The notes beneath the pieces were generated by a model. The model ran no database searches. It was not told the DNA's origin and was given only the letters and a program-made list of their open reading frames with translations. Source: Myxococcales bacterium UBA5297 (GTDB lineage Bacteria; Myxococcota; Myxococcia; Myxococcales; UBA5297). Taken from it: a DNA stretch of 9,572 nt. The translations under genes were made by a program, and so were the position numbers. Position 1 is the first letter of the stretch. Every line of letters starts with the position of its first letter. This document shows positions 1 through 5,635 of the stretch, piece by piece. The stretch lies in contig DHSB01000072.1 of NCBI GenBank assembly GCA_002408385.1, forward strand, positions 58,856 through 68,427, read 5' to 3'.

Positions 1-2368
1 CGTCGACGCAGGCCTCGTTCGGACCACATTTGGCATCGCAGGAGCCGCCGCAATCGACGTCGGTCTCGTCGCCGTTCTTGAGGAGGTCATCGCAGCGCGC
101 GGCGACGCAAAGATGCGTCTCTCCGCTGCAGATGCCGTTCGCGCAGTCAGCATTGAGGAGGCACGCTTGGTCGGTCTCGCAGGTGGCGCCGCAGGAGCCG
201 CCGCAGTCGGTGTCGGTCTCGTCGCCGTTCTTGACCTCGTCGTCGCAGCGCGGGGCCTGGCAGACCAGGCCCGTGCAGACACCGCTCACGCAGTCGGCGG
301 CCAGCGCACAGGCCTTGCTGTCGGCGCAGGCCAGGCAGGAGCCGCCGCAGTTCAGGTCGGTCTCGTCGCCGTTGGTGTATCCGTCGGTGCAGGTCGGGGT
401 CGCACAGAGGTGCGTGTCGGGATTGCAGAAAGCAAGGGCGCAGTCGCCATCCACGAGGCAGCCCTTGCCGTCCGCGCAGGCCAGGCAGGAGCCGCCGCAG
501 TTCAGATCGGTCTCGTCGCCGTTGGCGTATCCGTCGGTGCAGCTCGGGGTCGCGCAGACGAGCGTGTCCGGGGTGCAGAAGTCGCTCTGGCAGTCGATGG
601 CGAGCAGGCACCCCTGGCCGTCTTCGCACTTGTCGCAGGGGCCGCCGCAGTCCTCGCCGGTCTCGTCGCCGTTCTGGACGCCGTCGGCGCAGGTCGCGCC
701 CACGCAGGCCCCGTCGGTGCACACGCCGCTGGCGCAGTCGGACCCCGCCTCGCAGATCCCGCCGGCCGCGCACCCGTCGCAGACGCCTCCGCCGCAGTCG
801 GTGTCGCTCTCCAGGCCGTTCTTCACGCCGTCGCGGCAGCTCGCCGTGGCGCACAGGCCGCCGGCGCACACCCGGCTCGCGCAGTCGCCCCCGTCGCCGC
901 ATTGCCTGCCTGCCACGCAGCCCCCGCAGTGAGTGCCGCCGCAGTCGATGTCGCTCTCGTCGCGGTTCTTGATCCCGTCGGTGCAGCTCGACGCTTCGCA
1001 GCCGCCGTTGACGCAGTTGAGGCTCTCGCAGTCGGCCGGTCCGGTGCAGATCCCGCCGCCGCCGCAGGCCGGGCAGTCGCCGCCGCCGCAGTCGATGTCA
1101 GTCTCGGTGCCGTTCTTGACCCCGTCGTTGCAGGCGGGCGGCGCGCACTGCCGGCCGTTGCAGACGCCGGAGACGCAGTCGCTGCCAAGCTCGCAGGCCT
1201 TGCCCGCGATGCAGTCGGGGCAGTTGCCGCCGCAGTCGACATCGGTCTCCAGGCCGTTGTGCGTCTGGTCGGTGCAGGTCGGCGCCTGGCAGTAGTTTCC
1301 GGTGCAGACGAGCGACTCGCAGTCGGTGTCCTCTTCGCACCCCTTGCCGTTGTCGCAGGCCGGGCACGCGCCGCCGCCGCAGTCGGTGGCGGTCTCGGTG
1401 CCGTTCTCGACTCCGTCGAAGCAGGTCGCGCTCGCGCACTTGCCCGAGACGCACACGCCTGAGAGGCAGTCGGACGGCCCGGCGCAGACCTTCCCGTCCG
1501 CGCAGGCGGGACAGGACTTGCCGCAGTCGATGTCGGTCTCATCGCCGTTTTTCACCGAGTCGGTGCAGGAGGGCGCCTGGCAGGCGCCGCCGCCGCAGAC
1601 CCCGGAGATGCAGTCGGAGCCGTCGTTGCAGGCCTCGCCGTCGTCGCACTTGGGGCAGCTCGAGCCGCAGTCGACGCCGGTCTCCTCTCCGTTGAGCACG
1701 CCGTCGGAGCACTCGGGCGAGGCGCACTGGCCGCTCTCGGAGCAGACGCCCGAGACGCAGTCGCCGCCCTCGGCGCAGCCCTTGTTGTTCGCGCAGGGCT
1801 CACAGCCCCCGCCGCAGTCGAGGTCGGTCTCGGCGCCGTTGAGCACCCCGTCGCTGCAGCTCGGCTCTTGACAGGCGCCCTGCTCGCAGACGCCCGAGAC
1901 GCAGTCGGCCGCCGCGCCGCAGGCCGCGCCGCTGGCGCAGGGCTCGCAGTTGCCGCCGCAGTCGAGGTCGGTCTCCTCGCCGTTGAGGATCTCGTCGTCG
2001 CACTTCGGGGCCTCGCAGCGCTTGCTGCGGCAGTTCTGCGAGGCGCAATCGGCGTCCTGCAGGCAGCGCTGGTTCGTCGCGCAGGGCGAGCAGTCGCCGC
2101 CGCAGTCGATGTCGGTCTCCTCGCCGTTGCGCACCTGGTCGTTGCAGCGCAACGGGGCGCAGAAGCCCTCGAAGCAGTGGCCCGACTGACAGTCGGAGTT
2201 CTCGACGCACAGCTTGTCGTCGGCGCAGGGCTGGCAGGAGCCGCCGCCGCAGTCGAAGTCGGACTCCTTGCCGTTGCGCATGCCATCTTCACAAGAGGGC
2301 TCGGGGCAGCCGGCCAACAGCAGGGTGCCAGCGGCGAGACAGAAGAGCTTCAAAACGGTCGAGCGCAT
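1..2368 (-). CDS. Cysteine-rich tandem-repeat lipoprotein (partial, C-terminus off left edge)
   Basis: The frame is open from an ATG at 2366-2368 to position 2, giving 789 codons with no stop in view. A GGAGG Shine-Dalgarno (complement of 2375-2379) lies 6 nt upstream of the ATG. The N-terminus is a lipoprotein signal: basic R2 and K7, a hydrophobic run, then LLLAGC with the lipidated Cys at residue 21, so the product should be exported and membrane-anchored. The rest is about 16 repeats of ~49 residues following C-x-DG-x2-NG-x-ET-D-x-DCGG-x-C-x2-C, then K-x-C, DC-x-SG-x-C and a last C: about eight cysteines per unit, probably all disulfide-bonded. Repeats of this style are common in large surface proteins of myxobacteria (family knowledge); similar proteins are sometimes mislabelled as enzymes. 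No enzymatic motif is visible. It is transcribed alone as far as can be seen, 594 bp from the sigma operon. A role as a surface stalk or adhesin is only a guess. Confidence 0.9.
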   Translation of the reverse strand, partial: MRSTVLKLFCLAAGTLLLAGCPEPSCEDGMRNGKESDFDCGGGSCQPCADDKLCVENSDCQSGHCFEGFCAPLRCNDQVRNGEETDIDCGGDCSPCATNQRCLQDADCASQNCRSKRCEAPKCDDEILNGEETDLDCGGNCEPCASGAACGAAADCVSGVCEQGACQEPSCSDGVLNGAETDLDCGGGCEPCANNKGCAEGGDCVSGVCSESGQCASPECSDGVLNGEETGVDCGSSCPKCDDGEACNDGSDCISGVCGGGACQAPSCTDSVKNGDETDIDCGKSCPACADGKVCAGPSDCLSGVCVSGKCASATCFDGVENGTETATDCGGGACPACDNGKGCEEDTDCESLVCTGNYCQAPTCTDQTHNGLETDVDCGGNCPDCIAGKACELGSDCVSGVCNGRQCAPPACNDGVKNGTETDIDCGGGDCPACGGGGICTGPADCESLNCVNGGCEASSCTDGIKNRDESDIDCGGTHCGGCVAGRQCGDGGDCASRVCAGGLCATASCRDGVKNGLESDTDCGGGVCDGCAAGGICEAGSDCASGVCTDGACVGATCADGVQNGDETGEDCGGPCDKCEDGQGCLLAIDCQSDFCTPDTLVCATPSCTDGYANGDETDLNCGGSCLACADGKGCLVDGDCALAFCNPDTHLCATPTCTDGYTNGDETDLNCGGSCLACADSKACALAADCVSGVCTGLVCQAPRCDDEVKNGDETDTDCGGSCGATCETDQACLLNADCANGICSGETHLCVAARCDDLLKNGDETDVDCGGSCDAKCGPNEACVD
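40..2280 (-). repeat. About 16 in-frame ~147-bp coding repeats of the cysteine-rich unit
   Basis: The NG-x-ET-D-x-DCGG core recurs near positions 2260, 2110, 1970, 1825, 1680, 1530, 1390, 1240, 1095, 950, 805, 660, 510, 355, 210 and 60, a period of about 147 bp (49 codons). Most units differ clearly from one another while keeping the cysteines and the NG and DCGG elements, which points to old expansion under protein-level constraint. The array continues past the left edge. Confidence 0.88.
331..570 (-). repeat. Recently duplicated pair of cysteine-rich units
   Basis: Bases 331-420 and 481-570 differ at about 7 of 90 positions, far fewer than other neighbouring units. Both encode the variant core TDLNCGGSC, in which Asn replaces the usual second Asp, and both are followed in the protein by C-x-PDT-x-x-C. 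The 150-bp offset keeps the frame, so this looks like a recent in-frame unit duplication or gene conversion. Confidence 0.8.
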
Positions 2369-2500
2369 GGACGGCCTCCGGGGTGTGGTCCAGGTCGGAT
2401 AGTCGGGAAGCGAGCGACGTCTGGAATCACCGAATCAGGACGAATCCCAACCCAAGCTGGGCTCGGGCGCAAGTATGAGGTTCGTCCGGGAGCGTGGATG

Positions 2501-2525
2501 CCCGGCCGCCGGGCGGGCGGCCGGG
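2501..2525. terminator. Perfect 10-bp GC hairpin, possible terminator of the sigma operon
   Basis: CCCGGCCGCC (2501-2510) and GGCGGCCGGG (2516-2525) are perfect inverted repeats around a 5-nt loop. No T-tract follows on either strand, so intrinsic termination is uncertain. It could insulate the lipoprotein promoter from read-through, or be structural. Confidence 0.3.
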
Positions 2526-2614
2526 CGGATTCCGGGGGCGCGGCGGCTCCGGCACGCTCACCGAATCATAGAGGTGTCGGGAAGCCTCCCTGGCCTCGGC
2601 TCGTCTCCCGCTCA

Positions 2615-2788
2615 CCCCGAGCTCGTCACCGGTCCCTTGGCCGGCCGTGACCTTGAACCAACAGGAGGTCGACGGGCGCCCGCCACCCGGTCAACCCGAG
2701 CGTAGGCCGAGCTTGCGAGGCCGGAGTCGAGGGCTCGCCGCGGTCGCCCCGAGCTCCTCGTCGGTCCTTCTGCCGGCTGTGACCTTGC
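2615..2788 (+). repeat. Imperfect direct repeats, 132 bp apart
   Basis: Copies at 2615-2656 and 2747-2788 share an exact CCCCGAGCTC start, a GGTCC block and a GTGACCTTG block; about 35 of 45 positions match over the aligned length. Neither overlaps a gene. They appear to be parts of a larger degenerate intergenic element. Confidence 0.6.
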
Positions 2789-2884
2789 GCAGATGGGACT
2801 GTTGGTCAGGAGCGTAGCCTCCGGAGGAACGGGGGGAGGCCGAAGTCGAAGGGGCCCTCGATATCGGCCTCGCAAGCTCGGCCT
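2704..2884. repeat. Perfect 20-bp inverted repeats flanking 141 bp
   Basis: 2704-2723 begins AGGCCGAGCTTGCG and its exact reverse complement occupies 2865-2884. Beyond the 20-mers, each arm continues to a related 15-mer of the form CCGGTC(A/G)(A/G)CCCGAGC: 2687-2701 on plus and 2903-2917 on minus. So two copies of one element lie head to head. No transposase is present; the interior has no gene. A further degenerate 15-mer at 2961-2975 (minus) covers the stop codon of the anti-sigma gene. Confidence 0.7.
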
Positions 2885-2962
2885 CCAGAGCCTGTCGAAG
2901 GGGCTCGGGCTGACCGGTCTTCGCTCGAAGGACTCTGCGACACCTCTTCAAGCGCCACGAGC

Positions 2963-3436
2963 TCAGGGTGACCGGGAAGACCGGGCTCGAGCGCGGCGGC
3001 CTTCGTCTCGTGAGGCCTCGCTCGCCTCGGGCATCTCCCGCGGGCTCGCCTCGCGCAAGGAGCTCGTCTCGGCGCCCGCCGCGAGGCCGGCGCGAAAGCC
3101 GACATAGACGCCCAGGCCGACCAGCAGGGCGACCACGGCGAGCAGGGCAAGCAGGGCCGCCAGCGACAGCTCGCCTCGAAACCGCGGGGTGACCAGCCAC
3201 CCGAGCCTGCTGCGCCGAGGCGGCGGGCCGGCCGCGATGCGGGCCATCACCCGCGCCTCGAACCCCTCGGGCAGCGGGGGCGGGTCGCGGCGGGCCGCGG
3301 CGAGCGTCTGCTCGAGAAAGTCGAGGTCCAGGCAGGCGTCCGGCGAGCGGCGCAGCTCGTGGCGCGCCGAGCGCACCTCGCGCGCCGGCGGCTCGCCGTC
3401 GAGCAACTCGTGGCCCCTGTCTCTTGTCGGCTTCAC
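2963..3436 (-). CDS. Putative membrane-anchored anti-sigma factor (zinc motif absent)
   Basis: The product has 157 residues and starts at a GTG (3434-3436) overlapping the TGA of the sigma gene as GTGA, a strong sign of translational coupling. The N-terminal ~80 residues are charged and cytoplasmic in character (HELLDG near residues 9-14). A single hydrophobic segment at about 90-113 (rich in AALLALLAVV) should cross the inner membrane. A short polar tail rich in Glu, Arg and Ser follows. Position, size and topology fit an ECF anti-sigma factor. The usual H-x3-C-x2-C zinc motif is missing: the only nearby match is RHELRRSPDAC at 25-35, with one cysteine, so any sigma binding would be of a zinc-free type. 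The last ~30 residues are low-complexity and the stop sits in a dispersed-repeat copy, so the original C-terminus may have been altered. It could also be a membrane protein of unrelated function. Confidence 0.7.
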   Translation of the reverse strand: MKPTRDRGHELLDGEPPAREVRSARHELRRSPDACLDLDFLEQTLAAARRDPPPLPEGFEARVMARIAAGPPPRRSRLGWLVTPRFRGELSLAALLALLAVVALLVGLGVYVGFRAGLAAGAETSSLREASPREMPEASEASRDEGRRARARSSRSP

Positions 3437-4050
3437 CGGCCTTCGCCCCTCTCTTCCTCCGCCATCAGCCGTTTGATCATCTCCCGGGCCCGGTGCACGC
3501 GCACCTTGAGCGCGGGGACCGGCATCTCCACGATCTCGCGCATCTCCTCGTAGGAGAGGTTCTCGATGTGCTTGAGGACGAAGGCCTCCCGGTACTTCGG
3601 CGCAAGCCTCTCGATGGCTCGCTGCAGGGCGGCGACCGCCTCGCGCCCGCGCAGCCGCTCCTCCGGTCCCGCCTCGGCGGCGACCGGCTCGAGCGCGCCC
3701 TCGAGGCTGCCGCACGGCCCCTCCCTTGCCTTGCCGCTCTTCAGGTGGTCGCGACAGAGGTTGAGCGCGATGCGGTAGAGCCACCTCTTGAGCCCCGTGT
3801 CGTGGCGAAAGGTGCCCAGGTTCGCGTAGGCGCGCGCCAGCGTCTCCTGTGCGAGCTCCTCGCCGACGGCCCGGCCGACCATGCGCGCGCAGAAGGCGAA
3901 CAGACCCGCGCCGTAGCGGTGGACGATGGGCGAGAACGCCTCGCTGTCGCCCGCAAGGCAGCGCTCGACGAGCTGGCGCTCGCCGTCGTCTTCGGTGACC
4001 TGTGGGCGCGTCGCCATCACGCGCGAGGGGATGCCCATCGCGATGCTCAT
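3433..4050 (-). CDS. ECF-type RNA polymerase sigma factor (sigma-70 family)
   Basis: The protein has 205 residues, normal for the ECF group. Region 2 spans about 25-105: the DSEAF and ELAQETLARAYANL segments, then the -10-recognition helix FRHDTGLKRWLYRIALNLCR at 81-100. Region 4 spans about 135-195: LQRAIERLAPKYREAFVLKH, then the helix-turn-helix LSYEEMREIVEMPVPALKVR that reads the -35 element. Regions 1 and 3 are absent, as expected. It directs RNA polymerase to a specific promoter set. The start at 4050 was chosen because GAGGCG lies 6 nt upstream; in-frame ATGs at codons 5 and 12 lack a comparable site. Its stop overlaps the downstream anti-sigma start, so the two are made together. It is divergent from the MoxR/VWA genes. 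The regulon cannot be read from this window. Confidence 0.92.
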   Translation of the reverse strand: MSIAMGIPSRVMATRPQVTEDDGERQLVERCLAGDSEAFSPIVHRYGAGLFAFCARMVGRAVGEELAQETLARAYANLGTFRHDTGLKRWLYRIALNLCRDHLKSGKAREGPCGSLEGALEPVAAEAGPEERLRGREAVAALQRAIERLAPKYREAFVLKHIENLSYEEMREIVEMPVPALKVRVHRAREMIKRLMAEEERGEGR

Positions 4051-4314
4051 TCTCGCCGCCTCGAGCTCTCTCACGGCAGACGAGCGGCACGAACGGCAGG
4101 TTACGCCGAGCCGCCTCGCATCCGAAAAAGCCTGTCGGCCGGCCGGGACCCGGGCGAGCGGGCACTCGCCCTGGCGCGCCTCGCCCAGGGCGCGCCGGGG
4201 GAAATGGCGGCAGGTGACAAGCGGTTGTCGATATACGATTCCAGTCATCCCCCTCGCCGCGCCGGCGGCGCGACGGGACGCTGCGGCCTGCGGCCGACGG
4301 AGAGGGACGTCTTC
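4051..4314. promoter_or_regulatory. Divergent control region between sigma and MoxR genes
   Basis: The 264 bp separate two opposite start codons and must hold at least the sigma promoter and the MoxR promoter. An AT-richer patch at about 4214-4247 contains the dyad GACAA-GCGG-TTGTC (4216-4229). On the minus strand, GGAATC (complement of 4237-4242) and TGTCA (complement of 4215-4219) are 17 nt apart, loosely like an ECF promoter (GGAAC, 16-17 nt, CGTC), which would suggest autoregulation. This match is weak. The MoxR gene has GGAGAGGG 8 nt before its ATG. Confidence 0.4.
4152..4199. promoter_or_regulatory. Two consecutive strong hairpins in the likely sigma mRNA leader
   Basis: GGGCGAG (4152-4158) pairs perfectly with CTCGCCC (4165-4171). 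GGCGCGCC at 4173-4180 pairs with a second identical, self-complementary GGCGCGCC at 4189-4196; the stem extends outward through one G-T wobble to two more pairs (4170-4171 with 4198-4199). The two stems share bases 4170-4171. Read on the minus strand they are followed after ~20 nt by a T5 run (complement of 4125-4129). They may act as an attenuator or simply as leader structure. Confidence 0.35.
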
Positions 4315-5469
4315 ATGATCGAGAACCGAGCCGATGTCCTCGAGCGGCTTCGTCGCGAGCTGCGCGCGCACTTCTTCGAGCGCGACCAGGTGATCGACGG
4401 GATGCTCTGCGCGCTGCTGTCGAGCAGCCACGTGCTCATCGTCGGCCCGCCGGGGACGGGCAAGAGCGAGCTGGCCCACGAGCTGTGTCGCCGGGTCACC
4501 GGGGCGAGCTACTTCCAGTGGCTGCTGACGCGCTTTACGACCCCCGAGGAGCTCTTCGGGCCGGTCTCGCTCAAGGCGCTCGAGGAGGATCGCTACACGC
4601 GGGTCACCGACGGCAAGCTGCCGCGGGCGCACATCGCCTTCCTCGACGAGGTCTTCAAGGCCTCCTCGGCCATCCTCAACACGCTGCTCTCGGTGATGAA
4701 CGAGCGGCGCTTCCACGGCGGCGAGCGCGCCGAGAGCGTGCCGCTGCTCTCGCTGGTGGGCGCGGCCAACGAGCTGCCCGAAGAGGACGAGCTGCTCGCG
4801 CTCTACGACAGGTTCCTGCTGCGCTTCGACGTCGACTACCTGCGCGAGGACTACCTGTTCCTGCGCATGCTCGCGCTCGAGCCGCCCGCCGAGCGCACCA
4901 CCCTCTCGTTGGAGGAGCTCGCGAGGCTGCAGGCCCGGGTGCGCCGGGTGCGCATGCCCGAGAGCGTGCAGCGCGACATGCTCGAGCTGCGCAACCTGCT
5001 CAACTCCAAGGGCGTCATCGCCTCGGACCGGCGCTATCGGCAATCGATCGAGCTGATCAAGGCCCACGCGGTGCTCAACGGGCGCGACCTCTGCACCAGC
5101 GAGGATCTGCGCATCCTCGAGCACGTCCTCTGGAACGAGCCGAACGAGCGGGCTGAGGTCGAGGAGGCGCTCCGCTCGCTCGCCTTCGGGCTCGAGGACG
5201 AGGCGCAGCGGCTGCTCTTCCAGGCGCGCGAGATCGCCGAGATGGCCCACGCGGCCCCGCACGGTCTCGACTCGCCGATACAGGCCGAGGCGCTCGCCAA
5301 GCTGCACGACCTCTCGCGGCGCATCGACGGGCTGGTGCGCGACTGCGAGGCGCGCGGGCGCACCGGTGATCTGGTCCTCAACTGCCGCGAGGAGGTCCGG
5401 GGCCTGGTCCACGAGCTGCTCGACGAGGGGGCCGAGGCCGACGACGGGGAGCAGACCCGGACGCACTGA
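4315..5469 (+). CDS. MoxR/RavA-like AAA+ ATPase
   Basis: This 384-residue ATPase starts at an ATG with GGAGAGGG 8 nt upstream. Walker A is GPPGTGKS at 44-51; Walker B is IAFLDE at 107-112, followed by the family-typical segment VFKASSAILNTLLSVMNERR. Sensor 1 is Asn152 in LVGAANE, candidate arginine fingers are R166 and R170 in LYDRFLLRF, and the sensor-2 region is SDRRYRQSIELIKA at 237-250. MoxR proteins form hexameric rings that use ATP to remodel or assemble partner complexes. The closest visible style is RavA, but E. coli RavA is about 498 residues; here the post-AAA part is a ~100-residue helical, acidic tail, so the LARA domain that binds lysine decarboxylase in E. coli seems absent. The VWA gene follows on the same strand, the standard partner arrangement. 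Cytoplasmic; no signal peptide or membrane segment is visible. Confidence 0.93.
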   Translation: MIENRADVLERLRRELRAHFFERDQVIDGMLCALLSSSHVLIVGPPGTGKSELAHELCRRVTGASYFQWLLTRFTTPEELFGPVSLKALEEDRYTRVTDGKLPRAHIAFLDEVFKASSAILNTLLSVMNERRFHGGERAESVPLLSLVGAANELPEEDELLALYDRFLLRFDVDYLREDYLFLRMLALEPPAERTTLSLEELARLQARVRRVRMPESVQRDMLELRNLLNSKGVIASDRRYRQSIELIKAHAVLNGRDLCTSEDLRILEHVLWNEPNERAEVEEALRSLAFGLEDEAQRLLFQAREIAEMAHAAPHGLDSPIQAEALAKLHDLSRRIDGLVRDCEARGRTGDLVLNCREEVRGLVHELLDEGAEADDGEQTRTH

Positions 5470-5493
5470 AGAGGTGGCGAAGCCGTTCGAGCG

Positions 5494-5600
5494 ATAGCCG
5501 GTCGGCCCGAGCCCGCGAGGCCGCAAGTCGAGGCCCTCTCGGCTCTGCCTCCCTCGTTCCTTGGGAGACTCCGCTCGAGGTGAGCGGGGGGGCGCAGTGA
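5494..5600. repeat. Dispersed intergenic repeat fragment inside the MoxR-VWA gap
   Basis: CCGGTCGGCCCGAGC at 5498-5512 is a one- or two-base variant of the 15-mers at 2687-2701 and 2903-2917. It is followed by GCGAGGCCGCAAGTCGAGG (5515-5533), close to 2716-2733 but with a one-base indel; about 12 bases present between the two blocks at 2702-2715 are missing here. CTCCC (5549-5553) and GGGAG (5563-5567) form a short stem. The gap has no gene. Confidence 0.6.
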
Positions 5601-5635
5601 CCAGGACGGCTTAGGACACGGAGGAGAAGGAATCG

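Larger units (their letters stand above)
2369..2962. other. 594-bp non-coding gap with hairpins and dispersed repeats
   Basis: This lies between the 3' end of the anti-sigma gene and the start of the lipoprotein gene, both on the minus strand. No reading frame here has a ribosome binding site, a recognisable protein or codon structure like the neighbours. It holds a GC hairpin near 2501-2525 and several fragments of an intergenic repeat family (2615-2884 and the flanking 15-mers). The lipoprotein promoter must lie in roughly 2381-2500, but I could not find convincing -35 and -10 boxes. Confidence 0.6.

Noticed and set aside
331..570. Possible CRISPR-like direct repeats
   Set aside because: The repeats are in-frame parts of a coding sequence and contiguous with the other cysteine-rich units; there are no unique spacers.
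113..1462. Long plus-strand frame (449 codons, Ala/Val-rich) opposite the lipoprotein gene
   Set aside because: It is the shadow of the repeat coding strand; the minus frame has the lipobox, Shine-Dalgarno and regular cysteines, while the plus frame shows only GC-driven alanine, valine and glycine.
2704..2884. Insertion sequence bounded by the 20-bp inverted repeats
   Set aside because: The 141 bp between the arms encode no transposase, and related copies occur singly elsewhere, so a complete IS is not supported.
2612..3200. Short minus frames in the 2369-2962 gap and over the anti-sigma tail
   Set aside because: No ribosome binding sites, arginine- and proline-rich composition, and overlap with intergenic repeats.
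3424..4314. Upstream extension of the MoxR reading frame
   Set aside because: It runs antisense through the sigma gene and lacks family similarity; the ATG at 4315 has a good ribosome binding site and gives the expected N-terminus.
3433..5526. 697-codon minus frame spanning the sigma gene and the MoxR gene
   Set aside because: Only the part from 4050 down is the sigma factor. The rest is antisense to a clear AAA+ ATPase and has no domain of its own; open frames of this kind are common at high GC.
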